Below, piece by piece: positions 7,907 through 17,928 of a stretch of 64,000 nucleotides of DNA (positions are counted from its first letter, which is position 1; every line of letters begins with the position of its first letter). Source of the stretch: DATJLY01 sp035604615 (lineage in GTDB: Bacteria > Pseudomonadota > Alphaproteobacteria > ATCC43930 > CGMCC-115725). The notes under the pieces were generated by a model. The model saw only the letters and a list, made by a program, of their open reading frames with translations. It was not told the origin of the DNA and ran no database searches. Both the position numbers and the translations under genes were made by a program. The stretch is taken from positions 124,001 through 188,000 of the forward strand of contig DATNID010000020.1 in the NCBI GenBank assembly GCA_035604615.1, read 5' to 3'.

Positions 7907-8716
7907 TTAATCGCCGCGGAAGACGGGCTTGCGCTTCTCGACAAAGGACGCGACGCCTTCCTTGAAGTCCGCCGACGACCGCAGCCGCCCGAAGGCCCTG
8001 CCCTCGAGCGCGATCGCGGCGCCCATCGCCATCGACTGTCCGTCGTTGAGCACGCGCTTCAACGTGCGCTGCGCCAGCGGCGAGAACGATCCGAGCTCGC
8101 CCGCAAGCCGCGCCACCGCGCCCTCGAGCTCGGCATCGGGCACGCACTCGGCGACGATGCCCCAATCCGCCGCCTCGCGCGCCTTGATGCGGCGCGAGCG
8201 CATTGCGATCTCTTTCGCCCGGGCGATCCCGACCATGGCGGCGAGCCGCGCCGAGCCGCCCGATCCCGGGATCATGCCGATGCGCATCTCCGGCAGCGCG
8301 AATTCCGCCGTCTCCGACGCGATGCGAAAATCGCACGCCAGCGCCAGCTCGAACCCGACGCCAAAGCAATATCCCCTCACCGCTGCGATGACCGGCTTGC
8401 CGCTGCGCTCGGGCGCGGCGACGTTGTCGGCGAGATGCGAAAGCTGCTCCGGGCTCGCCTCGAGGAACCCGGCGATGTTGCCGCCGCTCGAAAAGTTCTT
8501 GCCCTCGCCGCGCAGCACGACGATCCGCACCGCCGGATCGCGATCCAAGGCCGCGAACGCAGCCGCGAGCTGGTCGCGCTGGCGCATCGAGACGACGTTT
8601 AAGGGCGGGCGGTCGAGCACGATCTCGGCACAGGCATGAGCCTCGTCCCAGGCGACGCGGAACCCGTCAAGCGCAGCCGGCAGCGCGTCGTCGCGGGCGA
8701 ATTCGTAGGGTGTCAC
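7907..8716 (-). CDS. Enoyl-CoA hydratase/isomerase (crotonase) family protein
   Basis: A 269-residue crotonase. The oxyanion-hole region reads FSSGGNIAGF, the helix motif CFGVGFELALACDFRIA carries one catalytic-type Glu and LPEMRIGMIPGSGG the second, so hydratase chemistry is plausible. The GTG start overlaps the stop of the upstream acyl-CoA synthetase (GTGA), so an activated acyl-CoA is probably passed from that enzyme to this one. The exact substrate is unknown; an aromatic or cyclic acyl-CoA is possible but not shown. Confidence 0.85.
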   Translation of the reverse strand: MTPYEFARDDALPAALDGFRVAWDEAHACAEIVLDRPPLNVVSMRQRDQLAAAFAALDRDPAVRIVVLRGEGKNFSSGGNIAGFLEASPEQLSHLADNVAAPERSGKPVIAAVRGYCFGVGFELALACDFRIASETAEFALPEMRIGMIPGSGGSARLAAMVGIARAKEIAMRSRRIKAREAADWGIVAECVPDAELEGAVARLAGELGSFSPLAQRTLKRVLNDGQSMAMGAAIALEGRAFGRLRSSADFKEGVASFVEKRKPVFRGD

Positions 8717-10242
8717 GGGCTGGGCTCCTTCTCGCACTCGTACACGCCGGCGACCAGCATCCGGCGCAGTATCTTGCCGACCGGCGATTTCGGGATTTCG
8801 GCAACGAACACATAGGCGCGCGGGCGCTTGAAGTCGGCGAGCTGCGAGCGGCGGCAATGCCGATCGAGCGCCTCTTCCGCCACATTGCCGCGGCGCTTGA
8901 CGAAGGCCGTCACCGCGTGGCCGAGCCGTTCGTGCGGCAGCCCCGCGACCGCGACCTCGGCGACATCGGGATGGAGCGACAGCACGCTCTCGACCTCGCC
9001 CGGGAACACGTTCTCGCCGCCGGTGATGATCATATCGTCGACCCGGCCGGTGACGAAGAGGTCGCCGTCGCGATCGAAGCGGCCGGTGTCGCCGGTGAAG
9101 TACCAACCGCCCCTGAGCGCGCGCGCGTCGGCATCGGGGCGGCGCCAATAACCCTCGAACGCCTCGTCGCTCGAAAGTTCGGCGATGATCTCGCCTTCTT
9201 CGTCCGGGGCACAGCGCGCCTCGGGATCGAAGGCGCCGAGCTTCACCACGCGAATGCGCTCGTTGATCCCGGCCCGTCCGGCCGAGCCCGGCTTTCGCGC
9301 GGCATTCGGCTCGACGGTGAAGGTGTAGATCTCGGATGAGCCGTAATGGTTGACGAAGAGGTCGGGCTTGAAGCCATCGGCGACGCGGCGCAGCAGCCCG
9401 TCCGGCATCGCCGCGCCCGCGAATCCGAGCTTGCGGCACGAGCCGAGATCGGCGCGCGCGAACCCGTCCTGCGCCAGCAGGTCGTGATAGAGCGTCGGTA
9501 CCAGGTAGAGATTGGTGATCCGCTCGCGCGCGATGAGATCGAGGGCTTGGCCAGCGTCGAACCGGCGTTGGCACACGAAGCAGCCGTCGACCAGCGCCAT
9601 CGCAATGAGCGAGCGCACGCCCATGGTGTGATAGAGCGGCATGACGCCGAGGGTACGCTCGCTTCGGCCGTAGAGGTTCTGCGCCACATGCGCGATCGCG
9701 GCCGCGCGCTCGGCGCGGTGGCGGCGCGGCACGCCCTTGGGCCGCCCCGTGGTGCCCGAGGTGTAGAGTATCAGCGACCAGTCCTCGGGTCCCGCGCGCG
9801 GCACCGGGTCGGCGGCTTCGGTGCCGAGCGCGGCGAAGGAGACCGTGCCGTGCGCGTCCCCAACCGCGATGCGCAGCAGCGCACCTGCCCGTGCGGCGCC
9901 GGCGACCGCTTCGGCCGAGACCGGCTCGAACGCCACCGCCTTGGCCTCGGCGTCGGCGAGGCAGTAATCGACCTCCTCCGCCTTGGCGCGCCAGTTGAGC
10001 GGCGTCGCGACGATGCCGACCAGTTGGCAGGCCCAGTGCAGGCTCGCCATCTCGATCCGGTTCTGCAGCACCATCACCAAGCGGTCGCCGCGCCCGAGCC
10101 CCATTCTCTCAAGGCCCGCAGCGAGCGCGGCGATCTCGGCGAGCCAGGCGCGGTAGCCGAGGCGTCGCTCGCCGTCGACGACCGCCTCGGCGTCGGGACT
10201 GCGCTCGACCGAGGCGACGAGGCTGCGGCCAAGATCGAGCAT
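8713..10242 (-). CDS. Acyl-CoA synthetase (AMP-dependent ligase)
   Basis: A 509-residue ANL-superfamily enzyme. Seen: the phosphate-binding loop LILYTSGTTGRPKG, the YGSSE aromatic motif (NHYGSSEIYTF), the hinge motif GDLFVTGRVDDMIITGGENV, and the C-terminal catalytic Lys region PKSPVGKILRRML. It activates a carboxylic acid to its acyl-AMP and then CoA thioester. It begins 8 bases after the Rid-family gene and overlaps the crotonase gene, suggesting one minus-strand operon for degradation of a carboxylic acid. Confidence 0.9.
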   Translation of the reverse strand: MLDLGRSLVASVERSPDAEAVVDGERRLGYRAWLAEIAALAAGLERMGLGRGDRLVMVLQNRIEMASLHWACQLVGIVATPLNWRAKAEEVDYCLADAEAKAVAFEPVSAEAVAGAARAGALLRIAVGDAHGTVSFAALGTEAADPVPRAGPEDWSLILYTSGTTGRPKGVPRRHRAERAAAIAHVAQNLYGRSERTLGVMPLYHTMGVRSLIAMALVDGCFVCQRRFDAGQALDLIARERITNLYLVPTLYHDLLAQDGFARADLGSCRKLGFAGAAMPDGLLRRVADGFKPDLFVNHYGSSEIYTFTVEPNAARKPGSAGRAGINERIRVVKLGAFDPEARCAPDEEGEIIAELSSDEAFEGYWRRPDADARALRGGWYFTGDTGRFDRDGDLFVTGRVDDMIITGGENVFPGEVESVLSLHPDVAEVAVAGLPHERLGHAVTAFVKRRGNVAEEALDRHCRRSQLADFKRPRAYVFVAEIPKSPVGKILRRMLVAGVYECEKEPSP

Positions 10243-10250
10243 GCGCGCCC

Positions 10251-10649
10251 CTAGCCGATCACCGCGATCCCCTGGATCTCGATCAGCAGCTGGGGCTGCG
10301 CCAGCGCGGTGATGGTGATGAGAGCGCTCGCCGGAAAATCGTTGCCGAAGATCTCGCGCCGCAATTCGGTGAGCCGGGTGCCATTGCGCGCGTCGGTGAT
10401 GAATACGGTCATCGTCACCATATCGGCGAGCGTGCCGCCGGCCTCGGCCAGGACCTTGCCTAAGCGGGCGAAGGTCTCACGAACCTGCCCGTCGAAATTG
10501 CCGGCAAGCGAGTGGCCGGCGCTGTCCTCGCCGCCGGTCTGGCCGGCAAGGAACACGAGCTTGCCGCCCTCGGTGATGACCGCCGGGGAATAGGCCCGCG
10601 TTTGCGCTTGGTCCCGTTTGACGAAGCTCCTCTGATGCGTACGCGCCAT
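10251..10649 (-). CDS. Rid (YjgF/YER057c/UK114) family protein
   Basis: A 132-residue Rid-fold protein (KLVFLAGQTGGEDSAG; TLADMVTMTVFITD). RidA enamine deaminases need an Arg in the PAR motif near the C-terminus; here the aligned stretch is PASALITITAL, with Ser instead, so it probably belongs to a Rid subgroup without 2-aminoacrylate deaminase activity. It is first in the operon with the acyl-CoA ligase and crotonase, consistent with a catabolic helper role. Confidence 0.85.
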   Translation of the reverse strand: MARTHQRSFVKRDQAQTRAYSPAVITEGGKLVFLAGQTGGEDSAGHSLAGNFDGQVRETFARLGKVLAEAGGTLADMVTMTVFITDARNGTRLTELRREIFGNDFPASALITITALAQPQLLIEIQGIAVIG

Positions 10650-10760
10650 GCTGTCCTCCCGTTGCGTCGAATCGAGAAAGCATGTCGCGTCGGCGCGCTC
10701 CTGTCCATGCCGCGCCCCTTGCCGCCGCGGCGCGCTTCACGTTAGAACCGGCGCATTCCC

Positions 10761-12641
10761 ATGCCAGACGCGGCCGAACATGGAGCGTGGCCGGCGCGCA
10801 TCGCGGTCGCGGCGCTCGCCTTGGCGCTCGCGGCGATGGCGGTCGCGCGTCATCCGCTGGCGCCCGGCCTGCTTGCCTGCGTCCTGACGATCTACGCCGC
10901 CCTGCTTTGGCGCTGGCCGCAGAGCTGGCTCGTGGCGGTGCCGGCGGCGCTGCCGTCTTTCGATCTCGCGCCGTGGACGGGATTGATGGCGGTCGAGGAG
11001 TCAGACCTCGTCGTGCTCGTCACGATCGCGGTGCTGGCGTTGCGACGGCCGCCGCGGCGGCGCGATTTCGCGCTTAGGGGATGGGCCGGCGTGGCGCTCG
11101 CTGCCATAATTATCGCTGGCGCCGTCGGCGTCGCGCGCGGACTCGCGCTAGCGCCGTTGGCGGGAGGGTCGGCGCTGTCCAACCTGCGCCCCGACAACGC
11201 GCTGCGCATCGTCAAGGGTCTCGGCATCGCCCTCGCGCTTCTCCCCTTCCTGCGCCGCTCGTTCGACGAGCGCGGCGACGCCGCGCGCCTGCTGGCTTTC
11301 GGCATGACGGCCGGGCTTGCGCTCGTCGTCGCGGCGGCGCTGTGGGAGCGCGCGGTTTTCACCGGCATAGGCACACTCGACACGCCCTATCGCATCGTCG
11401 CGACCTTCTCGAGCATGCACTTCGGCGGCGGCTATGTCGGCGTCTATGTCGCGATGGCATTGCCGTTCGTGTTCGCGCTGCTGGTACGGAGCCGACCGGT
11501 CCAGGCGCTGCTCGCCGCCGGCATCGCCGTGGGTGGGCTCTACACGGTCGTGGTCACGTTCGCGCGCACCGCCTATGCGAGCGCGGTCATCGGCACCTTG
11601 GTGCTGGCCTTGGGGTCGCTCGCGGCACGGCGCCGCGACCGCGCGGCGCCCGGCACCTACGCCGCACCGGCGCTGCTTCTGCTCGCGGTCGCCGCCATCG
11701 TCACGTTCGCCGCGTCCGATTCCGGGTACATGCAGTACCGTCTCAGCAGGCTCGTCCCCGACCTCGCCGGGCGCGAGGCGCTGTGGTCGGACGGCCTGGC
11801 GCTGCGCCGCGACGGCGCCGCGACGATGCTGTTCGGAATGGGGCTCGGCACCTATGCACGCACTCTTTTCGCCGCGACGCCGCGCGGCGACGGGCCCGGC
11901 AATGTCGCGCTCGGCGAGGAGAACGGCCGGCATTATGTCGCGCTCGAGGCGGGCCTGCCGCTTTATGTCGGTCAGCGGGTCGGGGTCGCTTCGGACCGGT
12001 CCTACACGTTGTCCTTCGCCTTCCGCTCGCGCGGGGGCGTGGTGGTCGCGATCCTGTGCGAGAAGGCGATGCTCTATTCCGCGGGCTGCACCGGCCTTGA
12101 CGCCCATCCGGGCCGGGACGGCGCATGGCAGCGCTTCAGCGGCACGATCGCGACCGGCGCCATCGCCCGGCGCGCGCGACTAGGCCTGTTCCGGCGGCCG
12201 ACCGAGCTCGCCTTCTTCCTGCCGACTCCGGGCAGCTCGGCCGATGTGACGGATATCCGTCTCACCGATCCCAACGGACGCGAGCTCGTCGCCAACGGCG
12301 ATTTCGCGCACGGGCTCACGCGCTGGTTCCCGACCGACGACATACACACCGTATGGCGCATCGAGAACCAGTATCTGATGACCTTGTTCGAGGAGGGTGC
12401 GCTCGGCCTTGGCGCGCTCATGCTTTTCACCGGGATCGCGTTCGCCGGCGCCTGGCGTGCGCGCGACGCGATGGCGCCGGCGTTCGCGGCCGCGCTGGCC
12501 TCCTTCCTCGCCAGCGCCGTGTTCGATTGCCCGCTCGAAGTGCCGCGGCTCGGTGCACTCTTCTACTTGATCGCCGTTGCCGCGATGGCGCTCGGCGAAA
12601 AGCCGAAGAGCCCGACCGTTTCCGATCGGGCCCTTGCGTGA
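10761..12641 (+). CDS. O-antigen ligase/polymerase-like membrane protein with inserted beta-rich domain
   Basis: A 626-residue polytopic protein. About ten hydrophobic segments cover residues 10-360, and two or three more residues 535-615. The motif region ENQYLMTLFEEGALGLG resembles the O-antigen ligase family (Wzy_C) motif H-N-x-Y-L-x-x-x-x-E-x-G. Unusually, the large external loop (about residues 385-530) holds a soluble domain rich in alternating strands (SYTLSFAFRSRGGVVVAIL; WQRFSGTIATG; ADVTDIRLTD; NGDFAHGLTRW) that looks like a carbohydrate-binding-type jellyroll. The gene stands alone, divergent from the Rid operon. The glycan substrate is unknown. Confidence 0.75.
   Translation: MPDAAEHGAWPARIAVAALALALAAMAVARHPLAPGLLACVLTIYAALLWRWPQSWLVAVPAALPSFDLAPWTGLMAVEESDLVVLVTIAVLALRRPPRRRDFALRGWAGVALAAIIIAGAVGVARGLALAPLAGGSALSNLRPDNALRIVKGLGIALALLPFLRRSFDERGDAARLLAFGMTAGLALVVAAALWERAVFTGIGTLDTPYRIVATFSSMHFGGGYVGVYVAMALPFVFALLVRSRPVQALLAAGIAVGGLYTVVVTFARTAYASAVIGTLVLALGSLAARRRDRAAPGTYAAPALLLLAVAAIVTFAASDSGYMQYRLSRLVPDLAGREALWSDGLALRRDGAATMLFGMGLGTYARTLFAATPRGDGPGNVALGEENGRHYVALEAGLPLYVGQRVGVASDRSYTLSFAFRSRGGVVVAILCEKAMLYSAGCTGLDAHPGRDGAWQRFSGTIATGAIARRARLGLFRRPTELAFFLPTPGSSADVTDIRLTDPNGRELVANGDFAHGLTRWFPTDDIHTVWRIENQYLMTLFEEGALGLGALMLFTGIAFAGAWRARDAMAPAFAAALASFLASAVFDCPLEVPRLGALFYLIAVAAMALGEKPKSPTVSDRALA
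12610..12631 (-). terminator. Possible terminator of tRNA-Ala
   Basis: A stem of 6 bp (GCCCGA / TCGGGC) with a 10-base interior lies 12 bases beyond the tRNA 3' end on the minus strand and is followed by a T-rich stretch (TCTTCGGCTTTTC). It overlaps the last codons of the membrane protein gene, which limits confidence. Confidence 0.4.
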
Positions 12642-12642
12642 T

Positions 12643-12718
<76 letters not shown>

Positions 12719-12803
12719 AAGGAGCCTGCGGGCCGGCCCACAGCTTGGATTCCGAGCCCGAATTCTAGCGCGATTGTGCGCTGGCGGGGAGTCAAAAAGA
12801 CCC

Positions 12804-13178
12804 TTACCGCTCCTCGTCGTCCTCGACGTTCTCGATCACTTCCGCCATATCGTCCTGGTCCTCGCCCAGTTCCGAGGCGTCCTCGATAACTTCCTCCTCC
12901 TCCTCTTCCTCCTCGCCCTCGGCGGCGGCGGGCTCGGCTTCTTCCTCTTCGGCCTCGGCGCCGCCCTCGGGTTCGAGCCCGGCGTCGATCTCCTCCTCGA
13001 CCACGGGCTCGGGAACCTCGACCGGCGCCGCGACGCGGACGCGGCGCGTCTTCAGCACCGCCTCGACATCGAACGCCGCGCCGCATTTGGGACAAATGAT
13101 CGGATCGTGATGAAGGTCATAATAGCGCGTCCCGCAATTCGGGCAGGTGCGCTTCGTACCCCATTCCGCCTTCACCAT
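12804..13178 (-). CDS. TIGR02300 (FYDLN acid) family zinc-ribbon protein
   Basis: A 124-residue protein. The N-terminus (MVKAEWGTKRTCPNCGTRYYD) carries two CxxC pairs (CPNC and CPKC), a zinc ribbon; Tyr-Tyr-Asp-Leu corresponds to the FYDLN name. The second half is extremely acidic, with runs of Glu and Asp and no obvious fold. ATG 13178 is chosen because GGAGG precedes it and the conserved domain starts there. Function is unknown; it lies next to aroA in many alphaproteobacteria, divergently here. Confidence 0.88.
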   Translation of the reverse strand: MVKAEWGTKRTCPNCGTRYYDLHHDPIICPKCGAAFDVEAVLKTRRVRVAAPVEVPEPVVEEEIDAGLEPEGGAEAEEEEAEPAAAEGEEEEEEEEVIEDASELGEDQDDMAEVIENVEDDEER

Positions 13179-13303
13179 GATCGCCTCCGTCGACCTCAAC
13201 AGACCGGTCGGCGCCGCGCCCTTTGCCACGAAGCGCCGCCCCTGTCAAAGCAAAATCGGACGGTTTTGCCGGCCCGCGGCCCGTGTGCTAGAGAAGCCTC
13301 GCC

Positions 13304-14647
13304 ATGTCCAACGCAGCAATCACGCCGCTTGTTGCGCGCAACGCGGGCCCGCTCCGCGGCCGCTGCCGCGTGCCCGGCGACAAGTCGATCTCGCACCGCG
13401 CGCTGATCCTGGGCGGGCTCGCGATCGGCCGCACCCGCATCACCGGCCTGCTCGAGGGCGAGGACGTGCTGCGCACCGCCGCGGCCATGCGCGCCCTGGG
13501 CGCATCGCTCGAGCGCGAGAGCGAGGGCACCTGGCTGGTGAAGGGCGCCGGCGTCGGCGGCCTGGCCGAGCCCGACGACATGCTCGATATGGGCAATTCG
13601 GGCACCGGCGCGCGCCTCCTCATGGGGGTTCTGGCCACGCACCCCTTCACCGGCTTCTTCACCGGCGATGCGTCGTTGCGGCGCCGGCCGATGGCGCGGG
13701 TGGCCACGCCGCTACAGCAGTTCGGGGCGCGCTTCGTCGCCCGCGACGGCGTCCGGCTCCCGCTCGCTGTGATCGGCGCCGCGAGCCCGGTGCCGGTCGC
13801 CTATCGCCTGCCAGTGGCGTCGGCGCAGGTGAAATCGGCCATCCTGCTCGCCGGCCTCAACGCGCCGGGCGAGACCGTGGTCGACGAGCCCAACGCGACC
13901 CGCGACCACAGCGAACGGCTGCTGCGGCATTTCGGCGCCAGCGTCACGGTCGAGGCGCTCAACGACGGCGCGACCCGCATCCGGGTCAAGGGTCAGCCGG
14001 AGCTCCAGGGCGGCGATCTCACCGTGCCGGGCGATCCCTCGTCGGCCGCCTTTCTCGCGGTGGCGGCGCTGATCGTGCCGGGCTCCGAGGTCACCATCGT
14101 GGGGGTCGGGCTCAACCCGCTGCGCGCGGGCCTCTATGACACGTTGCGCGAGATGGGCGCCGACATCGACTTCGCCGACCAGCGGATCGAGGGCGGCGAG
14201 CCGGTCGCCGACCTGGTGGTGCGCGCCAGCCGCCTCAAGGGCGTCGAAGTGCCGGCCGAGCGAACGCCACGCATGATCGACGAATATCCGGTCCTGGCGA
14301 TCGCGGCTGCCTTCGCCGAAGGCCAAACGGTCATGCACGGGCTCGCCGAACTGCGCGTCAAGGAAAGCGACCGGCTGGCGGCGATCGCCGACGGGATGGC
14401 CGCCAATGGCGCCGATGTCGCGGTCGAGGGCGACACGCTGGCGGTCGCCGGCTCGCGCCCGCCCCGGGGTGGCGGCGAGATCGCGGCCAAGCTCGACCAT
14501 CGCATCGCCATGGCGTTCCTGGTGCTGGGCCTCGCGACCGAGCGACCGGTGCGGATCGACGACGGCGCCACCATCGCGACCAGCTTCCCGGATTTCGCTG
14601 CGCTGGTGAACGGCCTCGGCGGCGCCATCGCCGAGGACGGGGCGTGA
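13304..14647 (+). CDS. aroA: 3-phosphoshikimate 1-carboxyvinyltransferase (EPSP synthase)
   Basis: A 447-residue EPSP synthase, the sixth shikimate-pathway step (shikimate-3-phosphate plus PEP). Visible signatures: PGDKSISHRALILGGLA (substrate-binding Lys/Ser/Arg, residues ~23-40), DMGNSGTGARLL and LRVKESDRLAAIADG near residue 350. The Gly-Asn-Ala-Gly motif of class I enzymes is replaced by GNSGT, typical of class II or Agrobacterium CP4-like AroA. Its 3' end overlaps cmk by GTGA. Confidence 0.95.
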   Translation: MSNAAITPLVARNAGPLRGRCRVPGDKSISHRALILGGLAIGRTRITGLLEGEDVLRTAAAMRALGASLERESEGTWLVKGAGVGGLAEPDDMLDMGNSGTGARLLMGVLATHPFTGFFTGDASLRRRPMARVATPLQQFGARFVARDGVRLPLAVIGAASPVPVAYRLPVASAQVKSAILLAGLNAPGETVVDEPNATRDHSERLLRHFGASVTVEALNDGATRIRVKGQPELQGGDLTVPGDPSSAAFLAVAALIVPGSEVTIVGVGLNPLRAGLYDTLREMGADIDFADQRIEGGEPVADLVVRASRLKGVEVPAERTPRMIDEYPVLAIAAAFAEGQTVMHGLAELRVKESDRLAAIADGMAANGADVAVEGDTLAVAGSRPPRGGGEIAAKLDHRIAMAFLVLGLATERPVRIDDGATIATSFPDFAALVNGLGGAIAEDGA

Positions 14648-15306
14648 CGGGCGCGCAGATCATCATCGCAATCGACGGGCCGGCGGCTTCGGGCAAGGGC
14701 ACCCTGGCGCGGCGGCTCGCCCGCCGTTACGGGCTGGCCTACCTGGATACCGGCCTGATCTATCGCGCGGCCGCCGCCAAGGCGCTGGACGCCGGCGCCG
14801 ATCCACGCGATCCCGCCGCCGCCGCAGCGGCTGCCCGGGCGGTCACCGTGACCGACCTCGCCGAGCCGCGGCTGCGCGAGGAACGTTATGCCGCCGCGGC
14901 CTCGGTGGTGGCGGCGATCCCGGCGGTGCGGCAGGCGCTGCTTGCCCTGCAGCGCGATTTCGCCCTTCACCCGCCCGAGGGGAGAGCCGGGGCGGTCCTC
15001 GACGGGCGCGACATCGGCACCGTGGTGTGCCCCGAGGCCACCGCGAAGCTCTTTCTCACGGCCACGCCTGAGGCGCGGGCAATGAGGCGATTCAAAGAGT
15101 TGCAGGGAGGCGACTCGGGGATTATATACGAGCGCGTCCTGCAGGACATGAACGCTCGCGACACGCGCGACAGCGGGCGCGCGACGGCCCCTTTGGCACG
15201 GGCCGCCGATGCGCTCGAACTGGACACCACCGCGCTCGATGAGGATGCCGCTTTCGCGGTTTCCGTCGAATTCGTCGAAAGACGGCTCCAAAGCCGCCCG
15301 GGCTGA
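14644..15306 (+). CDS. cmk: Cytidylate kinase
   Basis: A 220-residue kinase phosphorylating CMP and dCMP. The P-loop GPAASGKGTLARRLA is at residues ~10-24; YLDTGLIYRA follows, then DGRDIGTVVCPEA (the conserved Asp-Gly-Arg-Asp) and the lid RRFKELQGG. The GTG start overlaps the aroA stop. The aroA-cmk-rpsA order is widely conserved. Confidence 0.95.
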   Translation: MTGAQIIIAIDGPAASGKGTLARRLARRYGLAYLDTGLIYRAAAAKALDAGADPRDPAAAAAAARAVTVTDLAEPRLREERYAAAASVVAAIPAVRQALLALQRDFALHPPEGRAGAVLDGRDIGTVVCPEATAKLFLTATPEARAMRRFKELQGGDSGIIYERVLQDMNARDTRDSGRATAPLARAADALELDTTALDEDAAFAVSVEFVERRLQSRPG

Positions 15307-15427
15307 GCGCTTCCTCCTGCCGGACCAAGGGTCTCCGCCGCCGCGCCCTTCTCTCCGCCGGCGGCCGTTCGCTCGCCGCAACGTCCCCGGCGGAGCGGGC
15401 CGAACCAAGAGGACGCCTGGAGTCTCG

Positions 15428-17155
<1,728 letters not shown>

Positions 17156-17263
17156 CGCCCGGCCGCATCCCTCGGGCGGTGCGCAGGCGCGGCTCAGGAC
17201 GGTTGACGGGTCGCAGGGGGTTTGGCAGGCTTGCGCCGCCGCAGAGCCCGGAAGAGGCGTCGC

Positions 17264-17548
17264 ATGACCAAGTCCGAGCTGATCCAGCGCCTGGCCGAAC
17301 GCAATCCGCATCTCTACCAGCGCGATGTCGAGCGCATCGTCAGCACCGTCTTCGATGAGATCACCGCGGCCCTGTCGCGCGGCGACCGCGTCGAATTGCG
17401 CGGCTTCGGCGCCTTCTCGGTCAAGCGGCGCGAAGCGCGCCAGGGGCGTAATCCGCGGACCGGCGACAGCGTCAGCGTCGGCCAGAAGCACATCCCGTTC
17501 TTCAAGACCGGCAAGCAGCTGCGCGAGCGCCTCAACGAGGACGCGTGA
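17264..17548 (+). CDS. ihfB: Integration host factor subunit beta
   Basis: A 94-residue HU/IHF protein. The start TKSELIQRLAERNPHLYQRD and the DNA-binding beta arm (REARQGRNPRTGDSVSVGQK) with the conserved NPRTG are diagnostic; IHF-beta is preferred over HU by the position after rpsA. IHF bends DNA about 160 degrees and assists sigma-54 promoters, recombination and replication. The alpha subunit is not in the window. Confidence 0.94.
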   Translation: MTKSELIQRLAERNPHLYQRDVERIVSTVFDEITAALSRGDRVELRGFGAFSVKRREARQGRNPRTGDSVSVGQKHIPFFKTGKQLRERLNEDA

Positions 17549-17570
17549 CGCGCCGGCCGCAGGTGACGCG

Positions 17571-17897
17571 TTGAAGCTCGTTCATTGGGTCGTGACCTTG
17601 CCGGCGATGGCGCTGGCCGTGATTTTCGCCGTTTCGAACCGCAATGGCGTGTCGGTGACGTTCTGGCCGCTTCCGGTGCGGCTCGACGCGCCGCTTTACC
17701 TGGTCGTGCTGCTGGCGCTGCTGGCGGGGTTTCTGATCGGCGAGCTGGTCGGCTGGATCAATGGCAGCCGCGCGCGGCGGCTGGCGCGCGAGCGGGCGCG
17801 CCGCATCGCCGAACTGGAAGCCCAGATCGCCGCAGCATCGCCGCCGCACCCGGCCCCGCTCGCCACCGCGCTGCCCGCGCGGGCCGCCCGCGATTGA
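17571..17897 (+). CDS. LapA-domain membrane protein
   Basis: A 108-residue LapA-domain (YciS-type) protein: two hydrophobic helices (VTLPAMALAVIFAVSNR and LYLVVLLALLAGFLIGELVG) followed by a basic amphipathic helix (RARRLARERARRIAELEAQI) and a Pro/Ala tail. E. coli LapA works with LapB in LPS assembly control. The start is TTG at 17571, with AGGTG 7 bases before; no ATG or GTG is available in frame. It directly follows ihfB, as in many alphaproteobacteria. Confidence 0.82.
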   Translation: MKLVHWVVTLPAMALAVIFAVSNRNGVSVTFWPLPVRLDAPLYLVVLLALLAGFLIGELVGWINGSRARRLARERARRIAELEAQIAAASPPHPAPLATALPARAARD

Positions 17898-17928
17898 CCG
17901 CCCCGCCGGCGCCCGCTATGCCGGCGCC

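Noticed and set aside
10649..10761. Possible small genes in the divergent gap
   Set aside because: The gap is only 111 bases and shows no good start with a ribosome-binding site; it is more likely a promoter region.
12820..12960. Simple repeat of CTC/TCC triplets
   Set aside because: It is the coding sequence of the Glu-rich tail of the FYDLN protein, not a separate repeat element.
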